64,000 nt of DNA from Chaunax sp. Z400 (taxonomy: Eukaryota > Chordata > Actinopteri > Lophiiformes > Chaunacidae): the NCBI GenBank assembly GCA_037577475.1, contig CM075189.1, positions 14,170,839 through 14,234,838 on the forward strand, written 5' to 3'. Shown here one piece after another: positions 33,001-44,054 of this stretch (position 1 is the stretch's first letter; every line of letters starts with the position of its first letter). The notes below the pieces were generated by a model. It was given only the letters and a program-made list of their open reading frames with translations, was not told the origin of the DNA and made no database searches. A program made the translations under genes and the position numbers.

Positions 33001-36000
33001 GTGTGTGCTTGAGCATGAATGCACAATTGTGTATCTGCCACAACAGGACTTGTTTGATGCCGGTGAGGGCAAGTTTGGCACAGATGAGGAAAAAATCATC
33101 AGAATCATTGGCAACAGGAGCACAGAGCATCTAAGAAAAGGTGAGCTTATGAAGGCCTGCTTGTGTCAGCGTATTTGTATGCTGGGCTGGGTGGATGTGT
33201 TATCAGTCAGCCGCCTGCCTTAGAAAGCAACATCAGAGGTTGCAAACAACATACCATCATTCTCTATTTAGGTGTTTCTCAAAAATTGCAGATGTTTCAC
33301 CCTCACCTGAGGCTTCTTCAGTTCTAATTGACTGGTTGAAAAAATAGATTTTTTTTGTGCTCTTTTAACACAGTTAGAACTGATGAAGCCTCATCTTCAA
33401 ACCCTAAACTGAAACCCAGTTGCTTCTGTTTCAACCTTCCAGAATTACCATGACCTGGATGAATGAGAATCTGCACAAACATCTATTCAAGTTATACAAT
33501 ATATTTACTTCTTAGACATTTCTAGAGAGGCATGTGTTTGTAGACAACTTGTCTGACTTTCTTATTTTCTTAGTTGCATCCTTTGTAATGCCCCTAGAGG
33601 CCAGAGAGAGAATTAACCATATGCTCACCGTTGCCCCCAGAAGCTGAAAGAAAATGATGCACGTTTGTTTCCTTGTGTTTCCACTGCGACACGCTTTGGT
33701 CTTTTTAATGACTCTCGCAAATTGAAATAAAGGCCTTTTAACTTTTCAAATTACCATGAGTGCCTGGATCTGGATTGTTTTATGCCTTTTTAAAAAAAAA
33801 ATCATATTTCTTCCATTCCTCTTTATATAATTCACTTTATTTATTTATTCAACTAAATAAACTGTTCACTTTGCAAGGTTGGATTGACCTCAAAACACCA
33901 TAGAAAATGACGTTTATTGTGTTTTAAGCCTGCAGTGGATGACCTAATCAAATATATATACATTCCCTGTTCATCTGTGTTGACTGTGGTGTGAGAAATA
34001 TGATTCATTGCAAATACATGATTTGATATTTTCAGTGACTATAAGGTCAGGGTCTTTCATAGTCCAAAGAGATGCAGGTTAGGTTTAGGTTAATTGACAA
34101 CTCTTAAAGCCCTGTAGTTGTGAATGTGAGCATGAATGGCTGTTTGTCCCTCAATGGGTCAACCCTGTGATGAAGTGGCGACCTGTCCGGGGTCCATGCC
34201 GCCGCTCGCCACGATGTCAGCTGGGATATTTCAGCCCCTCGGGACCTTGCAAAAGGATAAATGGATAATAGATGGAGAAAAAAAATAATGGATGAAAAAG
34301 TTGTGTCCATTTTCAGCTGACATCACATAATGACTTACCCCGGAGTCAAAATGTCACAACCTTTCCGCTGCTGAATAGGGTTTATTGCACTCCTAAGAGA
34401 ATGTTCCTATGGTTGTTTTGTTCTCTCTAGTGTTTGACGCCTACAAGAAGCTCTCTGGCTCTGATATAGAGGACAGCATTGAAGGGGAGACCACTGGGAA
34501 TTTGGAGAACTTACTGCTAGCTGTTGGTAAGACCTGGGATTCATTAGGATCATACTCGCCTGGTCTGTAACAGGCAACGAAGGATGGGGCTCTCAACTGC
34601 ATGCTAATACAATGTCATATTAACATAACAGAAATTCACTTTAACACAGAACCTTGTCAGCGCCTCCTGCTCTTTTCTCCACAGTGAAATGTGCAAGGAG
34701 TGTCCCAGATTTTTTTGCAGAACGTCTGTACAAATCAATGAGGGTAGGTATCAGTGTCCCACACCGGCGTCCTACATATTCAACAGAATATTTGAAAGGT
34801 TTTTGTTCCAGAATGAGTCACACTACAAATCAACATTCCTTCCTTAAAGGAATAGTTTTACATTTCAGGATATTTTGCAATTTTTTTCTAGAAATCAGAC
34901 GTTCTCTGGCAGCTTTCCTTTCAATCAGTGCTCATGTGTTTTACATTGATGGGTGTATTTTTCCCACAGGATTAAACTGTAATCACTTGATTTCAGTTCA
35001 TTATGACAATCGGTTAGCAGATTCTTAAAACTTGTTTGATCTATTTGCTTAATTATTCATCAAAGTCACAATGAAATTTAAAGGAATAGTTCAACATTTT
35101 TGAAAAAAAACCCAAAACTGCTTTCCTACTGAGAAAGATTAATACCATTCTCATGTTTGTACTGCAAATGTGAAGAAGCTGGTTTCCTTAGCTTAGCATA
35201 AAAACAGGAAAAGGGGGGATGAGCTGGCCTGGCTCTGCCCAAAGGTAACATCATCCATCTATCAATCCTGGTATCAAGCCTTCACATTTAACTCTCTGCA
35301 AGAAAGTGAAGGAGCATTTACCCAAACCTGGAGACTTGATGATTGATAATGACTACTGTACATATTCTCAAGCAAGTTTAAAGACTCTACAATTTGATTA
35401 TCATAACACGAAGAAATTAAACCAGCCTGGAATCGTAGGAAAAATATCTGTAATCTAAATCTCTATACCGTACATTTAAAATCAAATCACTTCGATGCTC
35501 CCTTGATTGATCTTTTTGTTTTATTCGTCTTAAATCAAAGCAATTTTGCATTTTTTTGAAGTTCTCATTTTCAAGTAGCAACTCTTTCCAAAATGGATTT
35601 ATAGCACAGTTAGAGAATTAAACCCGTCACCTGTAGCGCCCGACAGCAACGCCAGCCGTTGAATGTGTTTCTTTGTTTAGCGCGCTGGAACTGATGACAG
35701 CAGCCTAATGAGGATAATGGTGACGAGGAGCGAGGTGGACATGCTGGATATCAGAGCCAGCTTCAAGAAGAAGTATGGAGCATCTCTTTACACCACTATC
35801 CAGGTATACGGCTCGCTATTCTCAGCGTCTGTTTATTTCATTGTGTGCTTTTAAATGAGATGTACTTCAGACTTCAATCATTCATAAGACAAAACATGTA
35901 ATTCTCCTCACAGTTTGTTCGAACCATACTCTATAATCTATCCTTCTGCGTGCTTTAAAGCAGCAGCTGGGTGTCCTCTTTATGCTGCGTTTACTCCGGT

Positions 36001-37358
36001 CATGTCAGCGCACAGATAGAGTGTAGATTAGTGATCTTTTTTTAATGGCATTGCACAGTGTGATGAGACTTCTTCTCTGCTTTTCACAGAGGTCATAGGG
36101 AATTAATTTATTCTCCTGGGACCAGATGCTCAGGCAGAGTTATTGCCACCCTCCAGTGTAACTCCCAAATGGCCAATATTTCAATAGATAAATAAGTCAT
36201 TATGAAATAACCTGTGAAATAACAAATGCAATGAAAAATATATTACGTTCATTTATATTTGATTAAAGCAATTTTTCAAATGGCTGCCTTTCAACAGTAT
36301 TTATATTACATTTTGTGGTATTTTTTCAAATCACTTTTGATGATATTTCATGTGAGACACTACTAATATTTTTACTTGTCGGTCCATGTGCTTCACTCTC
36401 ACGACTTACTGGCTCCTGGTAATGAGCCAGAGTCATCATTACTGTCATTAGTTTCAACTTCACATGCTGTGAGTTCGCCATGGTAATCTTATAGCAGAGT
36501 TGCAATAATTAGAAGTTTCTGACTTGTAGGCAAAGTAACATTTGCATAATTTTAATGATCAATGTTTTTATATTGTCAGTGCATGTTTTTTTTTGTGGGT
36601 TTTTTTGATCGTTACATGCCAACTGTGTAATCTCACAACTATTTTAGGTTTGGAATCTTTCCCTTAGCAACATGATGAAAACACAGCCTTAAACAAAATG
36701 TTTGCTTTGAAAAATTCCTTCATTCTTCCATCAATCTGACACTTAATTAGCAGCTAGATCCTGTTACAGCAAGCTGAGGAAGAAACAGCTCTTTTTGCTA
36801 TTCATGTGCTTCATGCCATATCTCTCAACCATAATTATTAAGCTGCTGTGGGAAAAAATGTCAGTCTTTCAGTAATTTAGATGCTGATATGGAGATATTC
36901 TCACAGATATATTTCCCTCTTTGAGGAAAGAATGTATCCAAATATGCACCATCACTAGCAGTTAATCAAAAACAAACAAACACTAGAGTGACACAGAGTG
37001 AGGCTACAAGCAAATTTGGGGTTCAGTGTTTTGCTCAGGAGGAGTAGAACATGCAACCCCCTGCAACTACAACCACCAGTATGCATCAACTGCTCTGTTG
37101 TGACATACCTGCACAAGTGTCAATGGAAAATATACCAATGTCAAAAGCAGGGCAAGGAATCGAAGTATTTTCCTACTTAAGCTCAAATAAAGTGGAATGA
37201 ACTTCTGATATATTGAAAGAATCAAATAAGCAAATAAAGAGGAGCCTTATGCATTTTATGTGATCAATAAAATAGTTGTGTTTCTGTTGTTTTTACAGGA
37301 GGACACAACTGGAGACTACCAGAAGGCTCTGCTTTACCTCTGTGGCGGGAATGATTAA
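18011..37358 (+). CDS. anxa5: Annexin A5 (12 coding exons)
   Basis: Annexin A5 binds phosphatidylserine membranes in a Ca2+-dependent way and forms 2D lattices. Coding exons: 18011-18013 (ATG only), 21312-21396, 23616-23710, 26519-26632, 30245-30335, 31458-31537, 31884-31934, 33047-33140, 34431-34526, 34685-34743, 35681-35803, 37299-37358, giving 316 aa (human 320). The N-terminal tail is short. All four annexin repeats are present, with loops MKGIGTDED (26-34), LKGAGTDDD (98-106), GEGKFGTDEE (179-188) and MRRAGTDD (255-262). The C-terminal Cys is kept (C312 in YLCGGND). Repeat 4 has Arg257 where the GxGT loop usually starts with Gly. Repeat 3 has Phe183 where human has the reporter Trp187. 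The 51-nt exon at 31884 has a poor pyrimidine tract but is fixed by homology and phase. Whether this is the a or b teleost copy is not determined. Confidence 0.95.
18014..21311 (+). other. anxa5: anxa5 first coding intron (3.3 kb)
   Basis: Intron between the ATG-only exon and the first repeat-coding exon. It contains a decayed copy of the GGACCAGTGTGTAGG repeat family near 20065-20195 and a short AATAAG run near 20546-20566. No supportable exon or RNA gene was seen. Several short ORFs in it have no recognisable similarity. Confidence 0.5.
22315..22470. repeat. Interspersed repeat (ATGCAAATCCGTCCAT family), copy 2
   Basis: Contains TTTCATGCAAATCCGTCCAT, CAGTTTTTGCGTAATCCTGC and ends with CACCTTGGCGGAGGTGAA, a signature I know from many fish introns. 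The 41955-42045 copy shares the central 40 bases almost exactly. Confidence 0.65.
22580..22602. repeat. (CAA)n microsatellite
   Basis: Seven to eight CAA units inside an anxa5 intron. Confidence 0.85.
23471..23500. repeat. (AAAT)n microsatellite
   Basis: A-rich run followed by about five AAAT units in the anxa5 intron, about 115 bases before the exon at 23616. Confidence 0.85.
23711..26518 (+). other. anxa5: anxa5 intron (2.8 kb)
   Basis: Intron between the two halves of annexin repeat 1. It contains a short TACTCAAGTACTT-type repeat (about 24765-24860), similar to one at 41750-41830, and otherwise AT-rich sequence. No supportable exon. Confidence 0.5.
27960..28160. repeat. Interspersed repeat (CACCAAGTTTCATGGAAAT family), copy 3
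   Basis: Two tandem-like segments each carry TTCATGGAAAT followed by CAG and GTAGTTTTT, closely resembling the 17425-17560 copy. Confidence 0.6.
28713..29440 (-). mobile_element. Non-LTR retrotransposon fragment, reverse-transcriptase region, degenerate
   Basis: On the minus strand 28713-28940 encodes a peptide with WTPPGPGMTHTYWLKK, LLAAQMTELL, HPDWLTQDRTILIVKHP and a decayed SxxxxKHLL. This fits the region just before and at the start of the RT domain of fish non-LTR elements (usually GPDxxHxYWLKK ... HPEWLTxGRTxLIxKDP). Upstream (higher coordinates, to about 29440) similar coding-like sequence continues, broken by stops. It lies antisense inside an anxa5 intron. A four-fold CAGCCTAG repeat at 29212-29243 sits within it. 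The clade is not certain (R4/Dong-like is my best guess). No complete element is present. Confidence 0.6.
29212..29243. repeat. Tandem 9-bp repeat (CAGCCTAG)n
   Basis: About four consecutive copies of a CAGCCTAG(C) unit inside the degenerate retrotransposon fragment, probably a local slippage expansion. Confidence 0.8.
30336..31457 (+). other. anxa5: anxa5 intron (1.1 kb)
   Basis: Intron inside annexin repeat 2. Nothing beyond AT-rich sequence and short chance ORFs was seen. Confidence 0.5.
31935..33046 (+). other. anxa5: anxa5 intron ending in a (GT)n tract
   Basis: Holds a GCTAAGCTAAGCTAAG run near 32010 (related to the 13312 repeat) and a (GT)n microsatellite at 32990-33007, 40 bases upstream of the exon at 33047. 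Confidence 0.5.
32990..33007. repeat. (GT)n microsatellite near an anxa5 acceptor
   Basis: Nine GT units, about 40 bases upstream of the exon encoding the start of annexin repeat 3. Confidence 0.85.
33290..33470. repeat. Interspersed repeat with internal 20-bp inverted repeat
   Basis: Arms at 33308-33327 and 33374-33393 are complementary at 19 of 20 positions. The following text (CCAGTTGCTTCTGTTTCAAC, then ACCATGACCTGGATGA) matches a common teleost intronic repeat. A 32-bp segment at 33344-33375 also resembles 32886-32917 on the other side of the anxa5 exon. Confidence 0.55.
34078..34290. repeat. Teleost interspersed repeat (GGCGACCTGTCCGGGGT type)
   Basis: Contains AGGTTAATTGACAACTCTTA, GTGAATGTGAGCATGAATGG, AACCCTGTGATGAAGTGGCG, ACCTGTCCGGGGTCCATGCC and GATGTCAGCTGGGATATTTC in that order. 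This is one of the best known fish repeats, whose tail resembles L2-mobilised elements. Slightly diverged. Confidence 0.75.
34744..35680 (+). other. anxa5: anxa5 intron with interspersed repeat
   Basis: Holds the second GCTTAGC-family repeat copy (35085-35300) and no supportable exon. Confidence 0.5.
35085..35300. repeat. Teleost interspersed repeat (GCTTAGC family), copy 2
   Basis: Contains AAGGAATAGTTCAACATTTT, TTTCCTTAGCTTAGCATAAA, AACAGG and CTGGCCTGGCTCTGCCCAAA followed by GGTAAC, the canonical block order of this family. Better preserved than the 13312-13640 copy. Confidence 0.7.
35804..37298 (+). other. anxa5: anxa5 last coding intron (1.5 kb)
   Basis: AT-rich intron before the terminal coding exon. 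No exon, RNA gene or clear transposable element seen. Confidence 0.5.
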
Positions 37359-38175
37359 TTCTGCTTTATGATGTGTTAAGCAGCCCTGAATGGTAAGCCT
37401 CCATGTCGCTGCGAGGCGAGGCTACACATGAGATGAGGCTATCGATCCAGGGCTGTTGATTCTTTATGACTTTAGCTTGCTATTGATTGAATTAGTGTGA
37501 CTTACTCATTTTGACTTATGATTCTATCCCCTGCATGAACAGCAGTTAAAGTACATTCACTTAAACGTTATTGAGTTTTTGTTCACTATTAGACACACTT
37601 TGAACAGAGAACAGTGCCGCCGCACTGACTACAGAACAGACACAGCTTTGTTTTAATGTGATGTTGTGTTTGAAATAATATTTGATTATTTTTAACCACT
37701 CAAATTGTGCTTCAGTCATATTTCTGTCAGATTTACATACACGGTTAGTAGTAGTTGTTGTTAGTGCTCGCGGCATGTGTTAAATGCAACACAGACAACA
37801 CAATACTGCTGCTGAATTATTAAACTCCACATGTCGACAGTACTCCCGCTCTCATTAATTACAAATGAACTCCTGGTCCGGTCTTGAACTGCAATGTGAC
37901 CCTTAGTGATGAATAAGTAATGGTAAACTATTAGACATTTGTTTACTGATATAAAGACATCTACTACTTCCATGTCTTACTGCATCAGCAAGCTTGATGT
38001 CAAACAAATTGGGTCCTTAGATCAATACATGGGAGATGACTTCTCTTTGCTGGAGACGCACCACAGGGTGGCAGCAAAGTCTGAAGTGAGCAAATAGTTT
38101 CTCTGCCTTGTTTTCATCCACAGTAACTTGAGAATTTTAAATACCGCTGAAATAAATGCCACTCGACAGCATTAA
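37359..38175 (+). terminator. anxa5: anxa5 3' UTR with candidate polyadenylation signals
   Basis: The nearest AATAAA downstream of the stop is at 38151-38156, giving a UTR of about 800 nt. A consensus donor (ATG followed by GTAAGC at 37393) lies 34 bases after the stop and could instead splice the UTR to an acceptor near 39883, with AATAAA at 40244-40249. Confidence 0.45.
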
Positions 38176-39992
38176 AGTAATTTCACTTTGAAAAGAGATG
38201 AATAGATTTGGTCTCTCTCTCATTAAATTTTCAGCGAGGGCGCGCTATTTCTAAAACCTTATTAACAAGCATTCAAAAGCTAAATTCAAATTAGGTCATA
38301 GCTCAAACTGCTTAACTTTATTGGCCGCTTTTTACGAACCACCTCATAAAACTGTTTTCAGCCACTGGAACCCTTGAACCTTCGAAGTAAAACGTTGCCC
38401 TGCTTGTCCTCGCAGCAGGGCTTTGCAGGGATACGATGTCAGAAACGTCACATGGAGGTAACAAATGTTCATGGGAGCATTGCCTATAGCGTGCACACTC
38501 TACTATAACGTTTTTGCAGTTATATGAGCCCATCAAAGTGTCGCCGGGGTTGAAGACATTAAAATACTATAAGCTATTATTTGATTTCCATCTCTGTGAT
38601 TCCAGCGGGATGCAGGCACTGCTGCTGTTTCTCCGGGGGTTTTTATTGCTGAAGTCAAGACATGATGATCTTTGAACAAACCCAGCTAGAATAACATGAT
38701 TATTGACCTGCTACAGTCTCACAGTTACCGCTTTCATAAATGCATCACTTATACATGGGCCTGTGTGTCATAAAACAATCCTAAGTGAGAGTTTGTAGAC
38801 ATCTTTGTGGTTCAGAACCATCACCTTATGCTCATAAAATCTCCGAACACCAGACGTTGTGTTATTCAAAAATGCACCTGAAGGTTCAAGATGGAAAATG
38901 TTTTCATGCTTTTCCTTTGAGGCTCATGCTCCGTTTGCAGACATGCATTCATTCCAATTCACAGCAAAATGACCTAAACATTTGCTCTGTGGTTATAGCC
39001 TGAGTCTTTTTTTATTGCAGTGCTGCACCCAAGTTTGATTCAGCTATTATCAAGGTGCAAATACAGAATGTGAAAATTACATTTGCACAGGCAGAACAGC
39101 AGTTGTTGCAATTTTTCAGCAACTTTGTCAACATTGCAATAAGACTTCATGAATTGAAATATCAGTATAACACTCCAAACAGGCAAATCTAAGTTATTGT
39201 AATGTTTTTAACCATTAAACATGTTAGGCAGTAAAATGTAGGACTCGTCTTGTGCATTTTCCCACAATGTTCATAAAATAAAAAAAGAATCACATAACCC
39301 ATGAATGTTACACAAGAAAGGAAAATATTTAAATTAACATATGTGGCATTTATCAAGTATAATCTAGTTTAGCTTTGGATGCTGCTGTTGGCATTCCTCT
39401 AATTTAAATGAGGTAAGCCTGAGCAGAGTTGAAGCATTCCCGTTTTCGTGCTGATGTGTGATTGGACACATTTCAGTAATTCTTTCATTTCATGAAAATC
39501 ATCTGGATCGTGTTCAGTTTTTGAAGTTTTTATTGGAATTCGGTGACAGTTAATAAAATGTCAACAAAACCGAACAACAACTAGTGTGTCTGAAGCATCC
39601 TGTGCAAAAGCACCACACACTCCAAATGTGCATTATTCTAAAATACAAACACCACGTTAAACACAAACTACATGATTTTTATTCCTGTGGACGTTGGTGG
39701 TTTTTTTTTAACATATATGCAATAGATCTCAGCTGTTCTATAACACACGGTCACTGTGATACGTCTCCCGTTTGTGTGGTGGGTATAGTTGTTAATCAGC
39801 AGGAATGACTCAGCGCTCATGTGGCCAGTAGCTGTGAGTTCTGGCTGTCATAAATCACTTCCTCTCTTTACTTTCCTCTGCAGGATGATGCAGTAAACCA
39901 GCCTCCAGTGTCTCATTACATTCACAAGTAAAAAATTATCAAGTAGCCTAATCTTTCCACGGTCCAGCAGGGTTATATAACCCCCCCCTCCC

Positions 39993-40015
39993 AAAAAAAC
40001 AAACAAACAAACAAA
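39993..40015. repeat. (AAAC)n microsatellite
   Basis: About five AAAC units in the spacer between anxa5 and fgfbp1, after a C8 run. Confidence 0.8.
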
Positions 40016-41954
40016 CTCTGCTCTAATTTAGTTATTCACTCCTCTCAGGTATGAAAATGGGACTTAAAGATTCTTGTCAGCAACAGGCTGATTTATGTTG
40101 CCTTCGCAGTCCTGCTAGACGCTGATTTCTTGCTTGCACCACACACTTATTAGTCTCATTTCAGGCTAACAATGTAATATTTGTGGTGTTTCATTAATTC
40201 CCTTCACCTCTTTGTATAAGCTTGGTTCCACCAAAAGCTCTTTAATAAAGCAAATGCCCATTCACACGCATACAAAGGCATTCATTGGAGCATGTAAGCC
40301 TGGTTGCACTCACACAAACACGGTGCCAAATCACCTTATTAGCAGAAGTTATTAGCGGTGCTTGGGTGTGTTTATGGCCTTGCTGCACCTGCATCATAAC
40401 TTTAAATGCTCTGAAGATCATGTATTTAGGTACTGAAAGTCCCTTTGCTTCTCCTTAACCATTCGGTACATTATTCACAATATAGAAACATATTAATTCT
40501 TTACTGGAACCTCATATCCAAAGTGTGCTATATCATAATGTATGAGTGACACTAATTGTGCCCACACAGAATAGAAATTTATTTTTATTTTTCATTGGAC
40601 AGAGGGAGCATAATGTGGCACCACTAAACGGCAGCAGGTCATTTAGGTGCTGGCAGAAATGTTTCTGTGTTAAAGCAGAGGGATTTGTGGTAATAAAACT
40701 GATTGTATATTAATGGTATTAATTATTTTAGAGCCATTTTAGAACGCTTTAGATAATGAGCCCGTTATTCTCTTTAATATTTTCTTTTAATATAATTTGT
40801 CATGGTTTGCTTGCATTTGAAAGGACAGTTGCTGCTCATTATGGGACTGTTTTCAACACTGCAGTTGCACCTTTATTTCATTGCAATTGTGTACATCCAC
40901 AAGTCTTGTGTTTTCATAGCTGGTGTATAAAAATCTACCTCAAAGACAAACTTCTCCCTAAATGGACTTCCGGATTCTGCAGTCCTGCGGATATTTCACG
41001 ACTGCCCTCTAATTTACTCTTTGTTGCAGCCACATTACGTCCTCATCTGTCAGTATGTTCTACATGGCCCTGAATGCAGCCCGCTGAGCATCTCAACCTG
41101 ATGGATTTCAGCTGTGCTAATGCATTACAGTATGTTACAGCGAGAGATGAAGCTGGAATTATCAAGAAAAATGAGTCACGATGCCCTGAGGCTGCTCTGC
41201 TCAGCTCTGCTGGAGTTGCTGTAGGCAGAGAAAGTTGAGTGTCTGTCTTATATTAATATCTCTTACTGAATGTTCGTACTAACACTAATCATTTAGATGA
41301 GTCCTGGTCTGATTTCACATTATATCAACTATTTGACCAGTTACCCTGCAAGAAGACAAATATATCAAACAACAAATGTGCATTCTGTAAAACCAGAAAG
41401 GGACGTTATCATCGGCTGTTTCTACCAGTGAGAAAGTCTAAAAGATTGTTTTCTTCTTCTTGCCCCAATTTTCCCAACCAAAGAATTTGGACAGTTCCAT
41501 TTACCAGTAACACTGATTAAAAAAAAAGAAACCTTTGACTGATGTGTTTATAACATTTGCCATCATTAAGTGTCATAGGATCTTCTTTTTTTTTCTCAAA
41601 GCACCCTGGAAATCTTCCTCTTAACAGATGAGGCAGTGTTGGTGAATCAGTTTTCCTCTCTCAGATTCCAGGTCACTGGGAAAATGACTTTGTGACACAT
41701 TAATTACTGATACAAGAGGCAAGAATAAACCCTAAAATGTACCCACTGCAACAGTTTGGTAAGTAACTAAGTACATTTACTCAGATACTGCTGTTGAAAT
41801 GTGAGGAATTTCCATTTTATGGTAATTTATGCTTCTATTTCAATAGAAATACTGTGATTTTCACAAAGAGCTGTTAATTTTCATGTTAAGATTTTGTATG
41901 GAAAACATATAATCCATTTATGAAATATGATCCATTGTTAGAGATTAAAGCAGG

Positions 41955-42045
41955 AAGTGCATAAAATTCCATGCAAATCCGTCCATTAGTCTTTGCGTAA
42001 TCCTGCTAACAAACAAACAAATAAACAAACAGACAGACAGATAGG
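41955..42045. repeat. Interspersed repeat (ATGCAAATCCGTCCAT family), copy 4
   Basis: Shares CCATGCAAATCCGTCCAT and TTTGCGTAATCCTGCTAACA with the 22315-22470 copy, and ends in an AAAC/GACA simple repeat tail, as such elements often do. Confidence 0.65.
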
Positions 42046-42857
42046 AGTGTTTTTATACTGCGGTACAGCTTCTTTTACTTATTAGTTGTTGTAGATCATT
42101 TGAATACTTCCACCACTGAATATTTGTGATTTGAATGCAATATAAACTTTCATCAAACCTCTCAGAGCTGTTTCAGAAAGGCCCAATGACTCTGTTATTA
42201 ATGCCAAACATACTGCATACATTTTCAGCTTCATGTTAGTCATCCATTATCTAGCACTCTTACCAAGACCCTACTTCCCTGTGACTTTGATTTTGCAAGC
42301 TGAGCATGTGATGTTTTAATGGCTTCACACTGAGAATATGGATTCAGAGACGTGTCAGTGCCAAAGTATGCAGAACAAAAGCTGCTAAAAAATCACACTC
42401 CCTCTGGTTGGATTACTGTGTCAATACCCAGCATGGTCAAATTGCCTGTCTCCCAGCAAATTCCTTCATCGGGATTAAGAAAAGATGGAAAAGAGCTACG
42501 GCATATTGGAAAAGTTTTGGAAGAACAGGTGCTGCTGTTTAAGTTGTTTTTTTGAATCAAGGATGACAAAAGTATGATGGAAAACAAACAATGCAGGGGC
42601 CGGGCTATCTGTGCTTACTATGTGGGACAAATCAAGTATTTTTTCCTTAAAAGCAATTTATCACCCCAATAAATTTCTCTCAGATTGGCAAATCATAGGG
42701 CAACATTAAACGATAGGTAGAAAACGTATTTATTAACAGTGAGAACCACTGATGTGGAGAAAAGATGTGCAATCATACATAAAAACTGAACTGTGAGAAT
42801 AAAGAATCTATAGGCAAGTATTATAAATCATAGAAGAAAATGTGATGGAGCGCTACG

Positions 42858-42863
42858 TTTATT
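42858..42863 (-). terminator. fgfbp1: Candidate fgfbp1 polyadenylation signal
   Basis: TTTATT on the plus strand (AATAAA on minus) lies 20 bases after the stop codon. Another is near 42729. Which is used cannot be told from sequence. Confidence 0.35.
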
Positions 42864-42882
42864 TCAGTTCATCACTTCTTTC

Positions 42883-43488
42883 TCAACAGTCATAATCCTG
42901 CAACATGGTAAAGAAGAACGTGCAAACACTCCACCAGGAGTCATTGCAGTATTCCTCCGCCAGCTTCTTGTTGTTAGGTTGGCAGGATTTGATGATCCTG
43001 GGTGCAGGCTGTGGGGTGGAAGGTGGACCACTCTTCCTCAGTGCATTATGGAGTCTGAAGTGAGCATCCCTGTCGGCTCCTCTGCACATACCCACCCTGA
43101 CCGAAGCACTGCTGTCCTGGCACAGATTCTTTTGTTTCTTCAGGGCCCTGGCCAGCTGCTTCCAGAACAGTTTGACATTAGAGGCGTACTGGGGACAAGC
43201 AGTCGGTCTGCCGACATACTCGCAGCTGAAGCTCTTGTCCCCCTTCTTGCAGCTGACTCCAATAATGAAGAGGTCTTCCCCTGTTGCTGCCCAGGTACAT
43301 TCTGATTTGTCCTTGGTGACCAGTTTCCCCTTTATGGGCTGTGCAGCGTGTCCTGGTTTGTCCTTGTGTTGTTTTCCGTCCACTGTTCTTCCCGCCCGTC
43401 CATGGTTCTTCTGACTGCTGCTCAACATCAGCTGATGGGAAATGCAAGCCAGGACCAGCAGGATTGTGACATTGGTGAGAGGAGCCAT
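42883..43488 (-). CDS. fgfbp1: Fibroblast growth factor-binding protein 1-like, secreted
   Basis: FGFBP1 is a secreted carrier that releases FGFs from heparan sulphate in the matrix. This 201-residue protein comes from one coding exon, as in other vertebrates. It has a hydrophobic signal peptide (about 1-25), a Lys/Arg-rich stretch, then the family core: KLVTKDKSECTWAATGED (55-72), SFSCEYVGRPTAC (86-98), FWKQLARALKKQKNLC (108-123). The C terminus EYCNDSWWSVCTFFF...QDYDC matches the FGFBP1 ending closely. Ten cysteines outside the signal peptide (64, 80, 89, 98, 123, 135, 169, 181, 189, 201) fit five disulphides. An acceptor (CCTGCAG) lies just upstream of the ATG, and a donor for a leader exon lies at 43931. 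The a/b teleost assignment is open. Confidence 0.92.
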   Translation of the reverse strand: MAPLTNVTILLVLACISHQLMLSSSQKNHGRAGRTVDGKQHKDKPGHAAQPIKGKLVTKDKSECTWAATGEDLFIIGVSCKKGDKSFSCEYVGRPTACPQYASNVKLFWKQLARALKKQKNLCQDSSASVRVGMCRGADRDAHFRLHNALRKSGPPSTPQPAPRIIKSCQPNNKKLAEEYCNDSWWSVCTFFFTMLQDYDC

Positions 43489-43931
43489 GACACCAGCACC
43501 CTGCAGGATAAGTTCAGATTTAGATGTCTAACCTCAAATCCCTTTGAGGAAATAATCATTATAGTCATATAGTCCCTTATGATTTAGAGGGAAACTGCAG
43601 AAATCTGCAGAAATATTAGGAGGTACTGAAGGATTAAGATCGTGACTCTAAAGCCAAAAGGCATAAGTTAGGCTATAATGAGATGCAAAACAGTGGTTAA
43701 ATAATGTATAAGATGAAAAATAATCCATACAGGAATAATTCATAAAAAGGGGAATAAAAGTTATAGTTCAGTGATAGATTGGAATAAATGGTCCCAAACT
43801 TTAATATAACTAATGGACCTTTTAATTCACAGTAGGAAAAAATGTAGCAAACACACACACTACAAATAATACTATACAAATATCAACGCATGATTATGAA
43901 TCAGGTCTTATTACAGATTAAAATGACTTAC

Positions 43932-43995
43932 CTTTAAGTTGTCAGAGTAAACTTGGGTTTACAGTCCTGAAGCCTGAGAGTAGCAGCTTCAGAAT
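43932..43995 (-). other. fgfbp1: Predicted fgfbp1 5' UTR exon and promoter-proximal region
   Basis: On the minus strand AACTTAAAG is followed by a consensus GTAAGT donor (43931-43926), and the acceptor just before the start codon is at about 43504. This predicts a short non-coding first exon followed by a 430-base intron. Directly upstream lies a (GT)n tract (CA on plus, 44022-44112). Confidence 0.5.
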
Positions 43996-44017
43996 GCTGC
44001 TGCAGAATATGTCCTCC

Positions 44018-44021
<4 letters not shown>

Positions 44022-44054
<33 letters not shown>

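Larger units (their letters stand above)
33141..34430 (+). other. anxa5: anxa5 intron (1.3 kb)
   Basis: Contains the inverted-repeat element at 33290-33470 and an L2/SINE-tail-like repeat at 34078-34290. No supportable exon. Confidence 0.5.
38176..42840. other. Intergenic region anxa5-fgfbp1
   Basis: No supportable gene. It contains a possible 3' UTR exon of anxa5 beginning at 39884, an A-rich (AAAC)n run at 39993-40015, a TACTCAGATACT-type repeat at about 41750-41830 and an interspersed repeat at 41955-42045. The ORFs here are short and unlike known proteins. EXOSC9 was looked for and not recognised. Confidence 0.5.
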
